The notes: generated from the sequence alone by a model not told the origin. Positions 13,801 to 23,714 are shown, counted from the stretch's first letter. The stretch: 64,000 nt of DNA from Bufo bufo (GCF_905171765.1 NC_053389.1:215890624-215954623), one strand, 5' to 3'. Translations and numbers: made by a program.

Positions 13801-16800
13801 CAGGGTGAGTAGTTCATAATTCAGCTTGAGTAGTCCATATGTACAATAAATACATCTTGTTTTGTGAATAATGTGCAAGCAATTCAGAGCTTTAAAGCTG
13901 TTATCCATCCTTTTAAAATTGATGACCTATCCTTAGGACATGCGTAACTGCCAGATGCCACCACTGCTGATACTGTGGGAAAGCGGGATAAACGTGTAGA
14001 TCTCTACTAATTTCTATTTACCGTCATCCTGCAGCTGAGATCCTCTTCCTCGGATTCTTCAACAAGCTCTCAGCCTGTGGATAAAACTCCTACAGAACAG
14101 AGGAAAGCAAAACTGGTGAGGGTCACTGCGTCTTTTTACCCTAGCAACACATCTGCACCACTTCATGGAAAGACTGGAGGTGTCAATGCAAGAAGGTCCT
14201 CACCGGACGCAATGCCCGAGGACCCTACCTACAGTGTTGTTATGGAGCCACAGACTGAAAAGGTTACCTCAGTAACAAGTCATGAGATCTCTCCGTTGGT
14301 AAAGGTGACTCCTCCATTAAGAACAAGCAGTAAAATTGTCACTGCTGCCTGCATGCAACTGAAAAAAGATATGCACAATGGCAGCTACAATAAGCAGGGG
14401 GTAAGCTTCAAACAAAGTATTGTTTGCATGCTAGAGCCATTGCTTCTTTGCTGCATTGCATGATCATCCCCCGGGGTGTTTTGAGGGCTAGGGTGATTTG
14501 TAATTGTAAGGGTTTTAGGCTGGCATGAGGTTCACAGTGCTATGTATGCCAGGAATGAGACACTGTATTATGTGTTTGGTAGAAGTTAGCCATGTGGATT
14601 TAGTATGTTAGGCGTTGTTGAGTATTTGGGAGATAGATGCATGCTGTCTTGCTCCATTAAATGGCATCTTTCTGAGTGGTGTGTTGGCATATGTGTGAAT
14701 ATTAAATCACTTCTCTTATTTCAGCTAAGATCAGGCGAAGAAACCAGCGCAACTGTGAAAATGTTGCCCGAAGAAGTGGAAGGGTTGCCAAAAACGGGGG
14801 ACAGACTGAAAACCACCAGGTACTTTCATGTCTACTGATACGAAGAACATATTGATGTGAACAGCTAGATACAACACTGTAGATCTGCATGTGATTTTTG
14901 TTACTGGTATGATTTTCAGAGAGAACATGTGTCCTGTACTTTGCTTTCCTGTAATTTGTGCTTTTAACATTTTAGTCCTGATGAACGCTACACCATCTCC
15001 AAGGAAGGGCAGCGAGAACGGATCGTCAGCCTGTCCTATTCGCTTGCATCTGAGGCCTCCGAGCTTGGCAAAATAATCACAGGTGACTGGATGTCTTTAT
15101 TACATTGTCTTCCTTTGTTCAGTTTCAGCAAAAATGGAGGCGACAGTAAGAAATGGCACAAAATGATAATACAATTCCAGCATATAGAGTAACCCCTAAA
15201 ACAATAATTTTATTGGTATACCTTAAAAAGGATCCCACTTGGGTCCACTTGTTATAACGCAAATAATATGAAAACAGAATGGTGTATCCTATAATTGCAT
15301 CCAGTATACTTGGTAACCTGGGGTATGGGGATATTTGTCCCTATAGCTACCCCTGTCCTATAACCTCAGCCCAGGGAGAGCTCCTAATGGTGGAGGCCCC
15401 CTGTCCACGTACCTAGACTTCTACCCCTCACAGGTCCCTATGGGGGTACAGCAGGGATATTCCTAGTTTACCAAGAAATAAGGCGAGGTTATCCTGGAAT
15501 TTGACAAAATGATAATAGCATTACTCCCCTGTTAGATCCAGTGCCGGCACTGTGGTTCTTCTAGCCAGTCGTTGCTTACTTGACTGTGGTAATGATAACT
15601 CGTTAACACCAAGCCCAGTGACTGGCTGCAGTGGACAACCTGATAGCTTTGCTTTTATTGCTGGTAAACCATATTTTTAGAATTGTTTCACTTTAAAGGG
15701 GTTATCCCATGAGTAATGTAAAAAAATGAAAATCGGACATCACATAATATAACAACCTCTTTCTAATAAACTTAGAACCAGCCCTGTACCTCACATGGAT
15801 CCAGCGATTTGCCCGTTCAGTAATGTAATTGCTCTGCTAGATTTATATCAAGCTGGCAACTCGGGAGGAAGGGGGGGGGGTTGCACTTTCTCAGGGTGTG
15901 TGTCCTCCAGGGTGGCGGTTGAAGGATGGAACTTAGCAGAACTTAGAAAAAGGGCAGGTGGTGCTACACAGATTTCGTTGAATAACTCAGTAGCTAGAAT
16001 ACATTTTTAAATTCATGCTATTACAAAAGTATGCATATCCAGGTGCTGGTTTGAAAATGTAGAATATTTTTAATGGGAAAACACCCTCTAAAGTAAAGGC
16101 AAGGACCTTTTTATATGGTTAGACGACTCAACATAAGATCAGAATTTTATTTCATGGAGGTAGCGTTGAACTGCTCTATGGTTATGACAAGGTGAGCATG
16201 CACTCTACCTTTTCCTTGGTTGGCAACATTGTTAACCAAGTTTACCTATTGGGTGCTGGTTTGCTCTCTTGCCGTTTTTATTTTTATAAAAAAAAAAATT
16301 ATTATACCATGTGTTGGTGCTTTCTAATGCATACCAATAAACATAATCTTTTATGGTTACACAGTGACGTATAGATTTGTTCAGTGAGTTTACAATATTC
16401 TGTATTAGTGAATTCACGGTCTTCATATCTTGACACTGTATTTTCTGACAAGACACACTTATTACTACTTTATTTGTATTTATATTGGAGTAAATACTGT
16501 AGCTATTACTTCACTATTAGTTGTGTATTTTTTTAATGTCCGGTAAAAAAAAAGAATTGTCCATACACCATTAATGATCAGGGAAATCTACATTTTGAGC
16601 AGATTTACCTTCTGTCTCATGTTTGACATGTACTAGAATGTTGTTTTTTTTGTTTGTTTTTTTTGCCTTTTATGTCTGATTACATTATAGGCCTGTAGCT
16701 TTTGTATTTATAATACAATTATTTATAAATGGACTGGAAATAATAACCCCTAGTCAGAAAAGAATTAAGATTGGCATTCAGACTGACTCCTTTGTACTCT

Positions 16801-17296
16801 CTCTACAGCGAAAGCTTTAGCTGATGACTGTGATACAAGCAGTGACGTCTCCACATCAGATGAAGTGTATCCATGGGACTTTTTGAGAGATTCCCAGAGT
16901 AACAAGCAGCGTGAAGTCAGAGACCATTGCCAGACCACATCAACCAGTTTACATCAAAAGGAAAAAAACTACACAAAGAATGATGAGCCCCACCAGCATT
17001 GTTCTGAAGAAGCCTCTAGTCCTGACAGGACCAAAGACCAGGTCATCAATCGGCATTCAGACAATCTACTACACTATGAGAACTGGACAGCACAAAAGCA
17101 GGGAGACAGCAGAGAACATGGCCCAGTCACAAAACAAGACAGCCCTGCTCTACCCAAGTGTAACGGACAGGTGGCAAGTTATGACTTCCTCATAGAGGAC
17201 TTGCATTATAACCCACTGAGTATGAGCAAAGTCACTGATTTTTGCAAGGAAGAAAGGGAACCCATCCGGATCACACTCCTTCAGTCCAGCTTCTAG
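1765..17296 (+). CDS. PLEKHA4: PLEKHA4-like pleckstrin-homology family A gene (C-terminal part, 14 exons)
   Basis: Fourteen exons joined at GT-AG sites give 2124 nt, exactly 707 codons plus TAG, with every phase consistent: 1765-1833, 6879-6959, 8224-8373, 10684-10782, 10909-11017, 11127-11236, 12795-12893, 13218-13287, 13441-13541, 13625-13804, 14035-14400, 14725-14819, 14976-15082, 16809-17296. The product resembles the part of PLEKHA4/5/6/7 proteins downstream of the PH domain. It has a coiled-coil block (exons 2-5, with [11 protein letters not shown] and [11 protein letters not shown]), a proline-rich IPPRPPLP stretch, the [14 protein letters not shown] helix typical of this family, and a conserved-looking block [15 protein letters not shown] near the C-terminus. 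The family binds phosphoinositides through the PH domain, which lies outside the window, and acts as cytoplasmic scaffolds. PLEKHA4 rather than 5, 6 or 7 is inferred mainly from the HSD17B14 neighbour. Confidence 0.85.
2097..2219. repeat. 28-bp GC-rich minisatellite, four NotI-type cores
   Basis: Four to five tandem copies of a unit of about 28 bp containing CCCCCATATAGCGGCCGCAT. Each of the four full copies has a GCGGCCGC site. It lies in an intron of the PLEKHA4-like gene; the open frame across it on the minus strand is a by-product of the repeat. Confidence 0.9.
2483..4046 (-). mobile_element. Tc1/mariner element with CACTGCTCAAAAAAA termini
   Basis: Inverted ends CACTGCTCAAAAAAA...AAAGGGAACAC (2483) and GTGTTCCC...TTTTTTTGAGCAG (4021-4046), preceded by TA. 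The interior carries a transposase on the minus strand. The right end has drifted after GAGCAG. The element sits in a PLEKHA4-like intron. Confidence 0.85.
2745..3802 (-). pseudogene. Tc1/mariner transposase, one frameshift and lost catalytic Asp
   Basis: Two minus-strand frames, 3275-3802 (N-terminal) and 2745-3278 (C-terminal), together give about 340 residues, normal for a Tc1 transposase, broken by one frameshift near 3278. The N-terminal part has the helix-turn-helix DNA-binding region ([18 protein letters not shown]). The first catalytic Asp is in LFTDESRF. The second should be in QDNARPH but here reads MQYNARPH, so Asp is replaced by Tyr. The Glu is in [12 protein letters not shown]. 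Such proteins excise and reinsert the element at TA. This copy is judged inactive. Confidence 0.88.
4050..4119. repeat. AT/AC microsatellite
   Basis: Run of TA dinucleotides passing into AC/ATAC dinucleotides between two Tc1-type elements. Confidence 0.9.
4318..4715 (-). pseudogene. Tc1-like transposase, C-terminal relic
   Basis: The minus-strand frame at 4318-4551 reads [20 protein letters not shown] and later [19 protein letters not shown], a clear Tc1 C-terminus containing the third acidic residue (IENLW). The preceding part (4491-4712) is in another frame, so at least one frameshift is present. Confidence 0.8.
4722..5718 (-). mobile_element. Solo-LTR-like insertion (about 1 kb)
   Basis: Unrelated to the Tc1 element it splits. 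Read on the minus strand it starts TGTCCCAC (5718) and ends TTAACA (4722), has a TATAAATA box near 5510-5517, and an AGTAAAAG-plus-CT-rich tail near its end, as in LTR R/U5 regions. I could not define a target duplication, so the solo-LTR reading is inferred. Confidence 0.45.
5719..6116 (-). pseudogene. Tc1-like transposase, N-terminal relic
   Basis: The frame at 5895-6116 gives [20 protein letters not shown] and [20 protein letters not shown], the paired helix-turn-helix start of a Tc1 transposase. The sequence to 5719 looks like the middle part with broken frames. It belongs with 4318-4715 on the far side of the insertion. Confidence 0.75.
6879..6959 (+). CDS. PLEKHA4: PLEKHA4-like exon b (start of coiled coil)
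   Basis: TTCAG acceptor and GTACTG donor; 27 codons in phase 0. Contains [13 protein letters not shown] and ends SAHLRAEK, the start of the family coiled coil. Confidence 0.88.
7013..7480. mobile_element. TTAA-flanked MITE-like repeat, right end unclear
   Basis: Begins TTAAAGGTATGGCCAG, matching the TTAAAGG start seen in six other fold-back repeats here. The following text (ATTTATCATCTGCC..., GGTGATAAATGTTAGA) looks like a common dispersed repeat. No clean right end was found. Confidence 0.4.
7481..8223. other. Intron, nothing recognised
   Basis: Between exons b and c. No coding exon, RNA gene or clear repeat recognised; open frames at 7541-8001 have no family resemblance. Confidence 0.4.
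8224..8373 (+). CDS. PLEKHA4: PLEKHA4-like exon c (coiled coil)
   Basis: TTAG acceptor and GTAAGT donor; 50 codons. Includes [13 protein letters not shown] and [17 protein letters not shown], the best-conserved helical segment of the family. Confidence 0.92.
8953..9946. mobile_element. Fold-back element with GTTGAGCGAACCCGAA ends
   Basis: Left end GTTGAGCGAACCCGAAC and right end GTTCGGGCGAACCCGAAC...GGGTTCGCTCAAC form inverted termini. The interior is rich in GGGTTCGG/CCGAACCC palindromes. The core CCGTTATAAC...TTTATAACGG is split by an LTR-like insertion. No coding capacity. Confidence 0.7.
9083..9553 (-). mobile_element. Solo-LTR-like insertion inside fold-back element
   Basis: Splits the CCGTTATAAC...TATAACGG core of the host repeat. 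On the minus strand it starts TGTGACACAG, has a TTAAATAGG box near 9408-9416 and an AATAAAC polyadenylation-like signal near 9165-9171, in LTR order U3-R-U5, and ends CCCCACACGAG. About 470 bp. The plus-strand frames here are not genes. Confidence 0.5.
10188..10594 (-). mobile_element. 407-bp inverted-arm retro-insertion with 13-bp target duplication and hammerhead-like core
   Basis: Flanked by the 13-bp direct repeat CGGTTTTAAAACC at 10175-10187 and 10595-10607. Near-perfect inverted arms (10264-10370 and 10488-10594) enclose about 115 bp. On the minus strand that spacer reads CTGAAGA, then the short stem GGTCC-ATAT-GGACC, then GAAA, the order of the hammerhead ribozyme core. Penelope-like elements often carry hammerheads and head-to-head truncated copies, so this may be a short non-autonomous relative. 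Confidence 0.55.
10684..10782 (+). CDS. PLEKHA4: PLEKHA4-like exon d (coiled coil)
   Basis: CAG acceptor and GTAAAT donor; 33 codons. [19 protein letters not shown] continues the heptad pattern. Confidence 0.92.
10909..11017 (+). CDS. PLEKHA4: PLEKHA4-like exon e
   Basis: CCTTAG acceptor and GTATTT donor, ending in phase 1. [20 protein letters not shown] matches the family segment after the coiled coil (QKDLWRIEDV-type). Confidence 0.9.
11127..11236 (+). CDS. PLEKHA4: PLEKHA4-like exon f
   Basis: TGCAG acceptor and GTAAGT donor. Two bases complete the split Ala codon, then 36 codons with a low-complexity [12 protein letters not shown] start. Confidence 0.85.
11700..12245. mobile_element. 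Harbinger-style MITE (GGCTACTTTCACACT ends)
   Basis: Ends GGCTACTTTCACACTTGCG and CGCAAGTGTGAAAGTAGCC, with TTA duplicated on both sides (11697-11699, 12246-12248). The interior is full of nested GGATCC-centred palindromes. The open frame across it (11577-12107) is not a gene. Confidence 0.85.
12399..12748. mobile_element. TTAA-flanked MITE, family with GGTCCTATCAGTGAT hairpin
   Basis: Starts TTAAAGGGAACCAACCAGG and ends near TTAA at 12745. Internal inverted repeat around GGTCCTATCAGTGAT...ATCACTGATAGGACC. The same family recurs at 29298-29694 and 55861-56156. It ends 46 bp before exon g. Confidence 0.7.
12795..12893 (+). CDS. PLEKHA4: PLEKHA4-like exon g (proline-rich)
   Basis: TAAAG acceptor and GTTAGT donor; 33 codons. 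[10 protein letters not shown] is a possible SH3-type ligand. The acceptor lies 47 bp after a TTAA-flanked MITE. Confidence 0.85.
13218..13287 (+). CDS. PLEKHA4: PLEKHA4-like exon h
   Basis: TTCTAG acceptor and GTAAGT donor, ending in phase 1. Acidic and Ser/Thr-rich linker. Confidence 0.8.
13441..13541 (+). CDS. PLEKHA4: PLEKHA4-like exon i
   Basis: TTTCAG acceptor and GTATGC donor. Completes a split Asp codon, then 33 codons of linker. Confidence 0.8.
13625..13804 (+). CDS. PLEKHA4: PLEKHA4-like exon j ([10 protein letters not shown] helix)
   Basis: TTTTAG acceptor and GTGAGT donor; 60 codons. Contains [18 protein letters not shown], a signature shared with PLEKHA5/6/7. Confidence 0.92.
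14035..14400 (+). CDS. PLEKHA4: PLEKHA4-like exon k (long Ser/Thr-rich)
   Basis: CTGCAG acceptor and GTAAGC donor; 122 codons. Serine-rich start ([12 protein letters not shown]), otherwise low-complexity linker. An internal GTGAGG after codon 27 could serve as an alternative donor in phase 0. Confidence 0.85.
14725..14819 (+). CDS. PLEKHA4: PLEKHA4-like exon l
   Basis: TTTCAG acceptor and GTACTT donor, ending in phase 2; 31 codons with [19 protein letters not shown]. Confidence 0.82.
14976..15082 (+). CDS. PLEKHA4: PLEKHA4-like exon m (C-terminal block)
   Basis: TTTTAG acceptor and GTGACT donor. Contains [20 protein letters not shown] followed by [10 protein letters not shown], which resembles the C-terminal homology of PLEKHA6/7. 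Confidence 0.88.
15083..15692. other. Intron, nothing recognised
   Basis: Between exon m and a MITE. Possible dispersed repeat text around 15180-15480, but no termini or coding similarity recognised. Confidence 0.35.
15693..16091. mobile_element. TTAA-type MITE, degraded right end
   Basis: Left TTAAAGGGGTTATCCCAT and right ATGGGAAAACACCCTCTAAAG are imperfect inverted ends. The TTAA on the right has drifted to CTAA. Confidence 0.6.
16809..17296 (+). CDS. PLEKHA4: PLEKHA4-like terminal exon and stop
   Basis: CTACAG acceptor; two bases complete a split Ala codon, then 161 codons and TAG at 17294-17296. Begins [20 protein letters not shown] and later is hydrophilic and poorly conserved-looking, ending LLQSSF. 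Confidence 0.85.
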
Positions 17297-18630
17297 AATC
17301 ATCAGAGAACTTTGGACCAGTGTGATTTTGTTAAATGGACAATGAGAAGACGAGACTGATCTTGAGAGAGAAAGGAAGTCTTGTATCATGGTGGCGCATA
17401 TTATGTAGAATTATGGAAAATGAGATGGAAGGGTTTGGAACAAAGTGTAAATGAAAGACGAGCTGTAAAGAAGAGTGTAAATAGGTGTACATAGACAGTG
17501 TAAAGAAGGTGAGACTAGACAAATGTGGATAAAGATGTCCCTGGAGAAAGTGCCATGAAAGCGAGAGGAACGTGTTATAGGAACATGGAAAGTTGGTGGC
17601 TCCTGATCATGCAGAAGCACTTGTAAAGTGTTAGACGAATCCTACATTATACTTATTAGTGGTTGCGCAGATGGTCATTTGGGCTGTTATTAACGCTCCT
17701 CTAAGCACAGTTGCACTAGATGAGAGAATTTAAATTCTGCATATATAGAAGGCTAAGCTGTGAAATATGTAGACTGGATAATTTGAAGGGCTTTTCACTA
17801 TTATGTGTGGAAATAGTTGCAGTTCCTTAAGACAGCCATAGTCACTTAAGGTAACAATATACTGTATCAAAAATGCTTAAACACTCTGTTATATAGAGTA
17901 GTAAGGACATGAAGGATCATTTATTTTATTTTTGCTGGTTAATTTTAAGTTCTATCTGCCAATCATTCCTGGAGGTCATTGCATCAACATTGACAACGTT
18001 GTATGCCTGGTATGTAACTGCCATCCAAGACAAAGGAGGAGATGCATAAAGGTTTTCCAGATCCTTCTAGAAAGACCAACCAAGCCAATGATATAGCCAG
18101 CTTATTTTATCATCTTAAACCCTGTATATTTTTGTTTTCTAAAAAGAAAATGTGCTCCGAGTGGTCTGTTCACTTTCCCTTTTTTAATATATTGTAGTGT
18201 TGACTTTTTTTTTTTTTTTTTTTATCCTTTTGCCGTTTTGTGAAAGGACTGTGTAATGTTAACATACAAGCATACTATACCTGGAGAGTGCCCTTTTCAT
18301 CCTTTTAGGTTGTAAACCTTTTATTTTACTTTTTTATTTTTTTATTTGCTGTTAAAGCCAAATACTGTAGTAGACCAATCTACTGCCTTATTAATAGTAT
18401 TGTTAATACTGTCTTTGTGTTAACCATTCCTTCACCATTCTCCTTATATGCGTATTAGCAGTTTTTTGTTTGTTTTTTAATAGTAACTGCTGAGATCTGC
18501 TATTATTTTTTTTAACCTTTATATAAAGGAGAAAAATCAGACATACAAAGGAATGTGTTTATAAGCTTTATACTGTTTTGTAATATTTATGCAAAACTGT
18601 AATATGCAAATAAATCAACAAAGTATGTGG
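17297..18630 (+). other. PLEKHA4: 3' UTR of PLEKHA4-like gene
   Basis: AT-rich sequence after the TAG stop, free of recognisable transposon ends, with T-runs near 18206. The end is set from the polyadenylation signal at 18609; the true cleavage site is not known. Confidence 0.65.
18609..18614 (+). terminator. PLEKHA4: Polyadenylation signal AATAAA
   Basis: AATAAA, followed about 15-30 bp later by a TGTGG/T-rich stretch (GTATGTGGTCATTTATT), as expected for a cleavage region. It lies just before transposon-derived DNA begins. Confidence 0.65.
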
Positions 18631-18689
18631 TCATTTATTATGGGTTTTATTTGAGAATACATTGTTATGCTCAAACAGCAATCTGCCTT

Positions 18690-19800
18690 TACAAAACCAC
18701 TTTCCAGCTATTAAGTCCCACTTGTGCCACGGTGCCACCACAACATCACTGACCCTGAAGGCAGGAACGCCACAAGACACTTTAAAGGGTTTCTGTCACC
18801 CCACAAAACTCTTTTTTTTTTTTTTTTGGATAGTTAGATTCCTTATAGGGCGATATAGGAGAATATAATAGTCTTACTTACTTTCATGCGGCCGATTCTT
18901 TATAAAATGAAGTTTTATAATATGTAAATAAGGGCTCTACCAGCAAGTAGGGCGTCTACTTGCTGGTAGCCGCAGCAGCAATCCGCCCCCTCGCCGTGTT
19001 GATTGACAGGGCCAGCCGGGATCTCCTCCTCCGGCCGGCCCGGTCAGTATTTCAAAAATCGCGCGCCTCTGGTCATTCGGCGCAGGCGCTCTGAGATGAG
19101 GAGGCTCGTCTCCTCAGTGCGCCTGCGCCGATGACATCACCGAAAGAGAAGACGTCATCGGCGCAGGCGCACTGAGGGAGTGCTGAGGAGACGAGCCTCC
19201 TCATCTCAGAGCGCCTGCGCCGAATGACCAGAGGCGCGCGATTTTTGAAATACTGACAGGGCCGGCCGGAGGAGGAGATCCCGGCTGGCCCTGTCAATCA
19301 ACACGGCGAGGGGGCGGATTGCTGCTGCGGCTACCAGCAAGTAGACGCCCTACTTGCTGGTAGAGCCCTCATTTACATATTATAAAACTTTTGTTTTATA
19401 AAGAATCGGCCGCATGAAAGTAAGTAAGACTATTATATTCTCCTATATCGCCCTATAAGGAATCTAACTATCCAAAAAAAAAAAAATGAGTTTTGTGGGG
19501 TGACAGAAACCCTTTAAAGTGTTCTGTGGTATCTGTCACCAAGTTGATAGATTAGGCTCCCATAGATCAGATTTGTTTTTTCAGCAGATCCAGATATGCT
19601 CAGTTGGATTGAGATCTGAACTTGGAGGTCAAATCAACAACCTGAGTTCTTTGTCATGTTCCTCAAACCATTCCTAAACAATTTATACTCTTTTTATATG
19701 AAGTGGTGTAGTTATTCTGTAATAAAGTTTAAATAGATAGTATGTGCCAAAGCAACATCCATGTTAGCAATGAATGACCTTCTTGAAACTCGTTTAGTGT
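18690..19800 (-). mobile_element. Tc1-like relic split by a palindromic MITE
   Basis: 18690-18781 and 19518-19800 together resemble the minus-strand coding part of another Tc1 family (GTGTTCTGTGGTATCTG, GTTGGATTGAGATCTGAAC, CATGTTCCTCAAACCATTCC). Too decayed to read as protein. Confidence 0.5.
18782..19517. mobile_element. 736-bp near-perfect palindrome, T2-style TTAA MITE
   Basis: TTAA at 18782-18785 and 19514-19517 flank AGGGTTTCTGTCACCCC and its complement. The two arms of about 350 bp match almost throughout and meet near 19145 in a loop of roughly 15-20 nt (CACCGAAAGAGAAGAC). The central 350 bp are CpG-rich (GCGCCTGCGCCG, GGCCGGCC), the outer parts AT-rich. TTAAAGG termini match the Xenopus T2/Kolobok-type MITEs. 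No gene inside. Confidence 0.88.
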
Positions 19801-20749
19801 CTGATTTGTTGATTTTTTATTTTTTTTTATTTATTATAAAAATTTAATTTATAGCTGAATTGATTCTACACAATTCAAAAATGCTTTGATTAGCTTAAAA
19901 ATTGGTATATGATACTCTGAGGTCTCCTAAGACTTTAACACAATGCGAACAATAGCAAATGAGGTCAGAGCGACCCTGACATATGAACACATTGTTGACT
20001 GTGTTAACCAAGAGCTTGTTTAAAAACACTGCACCATCACATGTGTAATGGTTTTTCTTATTAGAAAGCTTCTAAAAATTGTCCCTTATTAGAGGCAGAT
20101 GGTGTTTAAACACACACAGTGTTATGGGAAAAAACATTGGCTTGTTAGGAACAAGCATCCAAAAATTATGCCTTAATGGGGGCAGATCCCTTCCCCCTAT
20201 CCCCTGTTTATACACACCCAAGTGTTAGTGTTTTAGAAGAACGCCACCTGCCCTCCCTGAAGTGACACTGGAGGCTGGACAAGACAGTATAGATACAGAA
20301 AACTGGGCCAGTTCCAGTCAACATTCCAATCTGCCCACCCAAAAGTCCATAGAGTCAGGGAACAGGATATGCATCAGAGAAAGGCCACAGTCCAGGTACT
20401 ATTGAACCTCGTTGTTCAGGCGGTATGTCTACGTTTGCTTACTTGTGCAAAACTGGTGTGACACGTGGTAGTGGAGACGATGGAAGTTAACTAGAGGCCT
20501 CCTGGTCAGACACGTGGCTGGCAGGCATCTGCTCGCCGAAAGCTGTGTACCATGGTAATAAGGCAATTTGGCCTCCCTTCTGGCACCAGGAAAACATTCC
20601 CCCATTTTGCTAAAAGCATGGTTATCCAGTAATCAGATTGCTTGATGCTAACGTAACGCCTGTCTGTGCTTAAGCAAAGAAGCACACAACTTGCCTTGCT
20701 CACCAGTGTGCCCAAGGACCCAGTTCCTTACAGTTCTGAACCCCACCTC
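19801..20749. other. Nothing recognised
   Basis: No gene or clear repeat end recognised. Some text (20380-20715) may be diverged transposon sequence. Confidence 0.3.
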
Positions 20750-22900
20750 TACTGCAATAATTGGTCATTGTAGACGACCTCATCGTCATCACCTGCCTGT
20801 TGCTTCTCCACTATAGACTTCTCATCCTTTACTTTCTATTACATGGCACTTTGTCCGTGTGGGCCCCAACAGCTACATAATGGCCAACAAGATGCCGAAG
20901 CTGTTTTTCTGCTCTTCCTTGTAGCATCAGTGTAAGCATCTAAGATAAATATCAGGGAGATTACATCATTGATGCCAAAGTTGTCTCTACCGACAAATCT
21001 GGTGGCCTCTTCGAAGGGCTTGAGTACACAATTCATGTCTCTGATAAACTGCAACTGCCTGACCTCAAAACAACACATGCTCCCTACTGAGATGGTATGG
21101 TGCTTTCACTGCTTTACGCTGCCTGTACAGATGATCCAGCATACAGGCAACAAGTTGGATAAAGCTGTAAAATGGAAGGCTGCTCTGTTGCTGAAAGTCC
21201 AGGAGAGAGTTCCTTGTCACATAATATCTTGTTTACATTTCTGTTTTTTTACGGATGTGTGCTAACCGCATTATCAACGGACAGCATACAAACCCATTGA
21301 TTTTAGGCCTCATGCACATGACCGTGCCGTTCTTTCCGGTCCGCTAACCGCGGATCCGCAAAAAACGGAAGGCGCCCGTGTTGCCTTCCGCAATTTGTGG
21401 AACAGAACGGGCGCCGGCAATATAAATGCCTATTCTTGTCCGCAAAGCTCGGAAAAGAATAGGACATGTTATATTTTTTTAGCGGGGGCCGCGGAACGGA
21501 GCCACGGATGCGGACAGCACACTGAGTGCTGTCCGCATCTTTTGAGGCCACGTTGAAATAAATAGGTCCGCATCCAAGGCACCAAAACAGCGACTCGGAT
21601 GCGGATCCAAACCACACCCGTGTGCATGAGGCCTTAATCTGTGGTTTTCCACTGACCAAGTTAAAATCGTGGAGACATGCACCACTTTGGTTTATGAAGC
21701 GGGTCAAAAAAAAATACATTGCAATCTATAGGTCTATGAAAAACTACTGACACAACACAGATGGCATCCATTTTCTGTCACTGTTTCATTGTCCATTGGT
21801 ATGAGATGCTCTGAAAATTAGTTTTCAGCTCAGTAGCATACCTGGAATAAGGATAACGCACAGACTAAACATAAATTCCTCAATGACCTCTAGACGGATG
21901 AAACATGGATGGATTTTCCATGATGTCAAATGGACATGGAAATGTGAACAATGCCTAAGAATAGCTGAAATGCATGGACAGTCTCCTGGACATGGCCAGC
22001 ACCCTCTGTAAGGTACTATATGGTACTTTTTCCAAAAAGTGCTGCACCCCTAAATTTATCATGTGCCATACAGGGAGCATGTATTATTTTCCCAAATGCA
22101 GTGAGCTGCTATGTTTCTGCCATTGTCGCTGACCCCCTTGCCCAGTTGGCATTGGCAGGGAGACAGCCAGCAAGATGTTTGCTGCTTGATGCACTTTAGT
22201 AACTGATCTGCAGTTTGGCTACTCTTCCCTAGGCTCATTAGCTCTAACACAGCATGGTACCGCTTTACTTTATACACATAATAGGGGGGGGGGGGGTCGT
22301 CAAAGTGACGCCCTGCCCTGATTCTGTTGGGAAAAAGAGGATGTCCAATTGGCTGAGCACATGCTATCAGTTCCCTAAAGGCTGCAGAATCAACTAAGTG
22401 GTATGGTAGCAACTGCACCGCAGGGAAGGAGTTAAGCTTGCACACAAGCTAATTGCTGGTCACAAATGGTTTTCTCACAGCCACAGATTCCATTATGGAT
22501 GTCTCATGTTGGAGCAAAGGAGAAGGAGGAGTATGAGCAGAAGAAGAAGCAGCTAATAAGGACCGGGAAAAGGTGGACAAACTTGTTCTGATTCGGCTAG
22601 TTCTATTTTCCCAAAGGATCCAGTGATGCTGTCTCATGTTCTGCAATAGAGTACCTGGTAGATACTCGCACAGAGCTAGTGGCAGCTGAGCTTGGCTTAA
22701 GTCATGTCAAGTTTTGAGCCTGCACCCACAGTATCTGCTGCATCACCAGTTACCAAGCTCACCATAATAGAAGCGGATCTAGCCTTAGAAGTTTTTTGAG
22801 AGGTTTGGGCCTTACATTGCCTCTGCATTTTATTTGCCATCACGGCCACCATCTTACTCCTCTGATGTCATCTCTTCCTTAGTTCCCCAATCTGACTCCC
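20750..22900 (-). pseudogene. Decayed hAT-type (ZBED-like) transposase
   Basis: Minus-strand fragments resemble hAT transposases. 20839-21078 has FIRDMNCVLKPFEEATRFVG and INDVISLIFILDA, like the segment before the C-terminal dimerisation region. 22059-22445 has LPYHLVDSAAFRELIACAQP, the usual SLVDSPAFRxLI block. Order and strand agree, but frames are broken repeatedly and a Harbinger-style MITE has been inserted at 21306-21633. hAT proteins move DNA with 8-bp duplications; no intact copy or ends were seen. Confidence 0.55.
21306..21633. mobile_element. Harbinger-style MITE (GGCCTCATGCACA ends)
   Basis: Left GGCCTCATGCACATGACCG, right CACCCGTGTGCATGAGGCC, TTA duplicated at 21303-21305 and 21634-21636. 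Internal hairpins around GCGGATCC and GATGCGGAC. Inserted in the hAT relic. Confidence 0.88.
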
Positions 22901-23714
22901 AGGTCCTGTTCAATACACAATTATTGTCAGACTCCTCACCCTCCCTGCCACTTATATCACATTGTGATATATCTTTGTGGCATCCTTGGCCACACTCCTA
23001 ATTCTCTGCTCATTATTTGCTGCAAGTGCCACTGTCACTACAAGTGCCACTACTACCACTACCAACACAGCTATGCATGGGCTCCCCCACCTCCCCCTGA
23101 AGCTTTTTTTCACGGCAATCCAAATACACAAGTCATCAAGGGAGACCATCTTGAATATCTTCCTTAGCACATGAGGTTTTGTTACTTCTTAGGGGAAAAA
23201 AAGGTGCCCCACTAGGACTGGGGTTGCAAGGAGAAGCAAGAGATATGTTTTCTTTTGACCCTGATTGCAAGGTACGGTGTCAGACTTAGATGTGATCTCA
23301 ATATCCTTCTGCTGAGGGGAGGAGTGAGACATCTGGTCCACAATGTCGTCATCTTTATCCTTAATAATAATGTGGCACCTATCCGAAGCCAGGGACAACG
23401 GTGGCATACTAGTACTGGCCGGGTGGCTGGTGCTGCTACTGCTGTTTGCACTACTACCCACATTCTGATTCCTGCATGCTTCATTTTGCACTCTTCCATT
23501 TACCATACATTTTCTTATGAGGCCTTCAACTGAAAAGTCACAGGACTGGTACACAGATTATTAAACTGTACTAGAAAATTGCAAATGTTTTTTCTGTAAT
23601 TTAAAAATGGTGGCTGTAATTTCTGTAATTTAAAGACCAAGGCACAGTTAAATGTCCCTCCCGTTCTAAAAATACACTACACACTGGTAGTGACAATTTA
23701 CAATCCTAATAATG
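22901..23714. other. Nothing firmly recognised
   Basis: Possibly the 5' part of the hAT relic. Short frames at 22952-23554 on both strands are low-complexity and unsupported. Confidence 0.3.
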
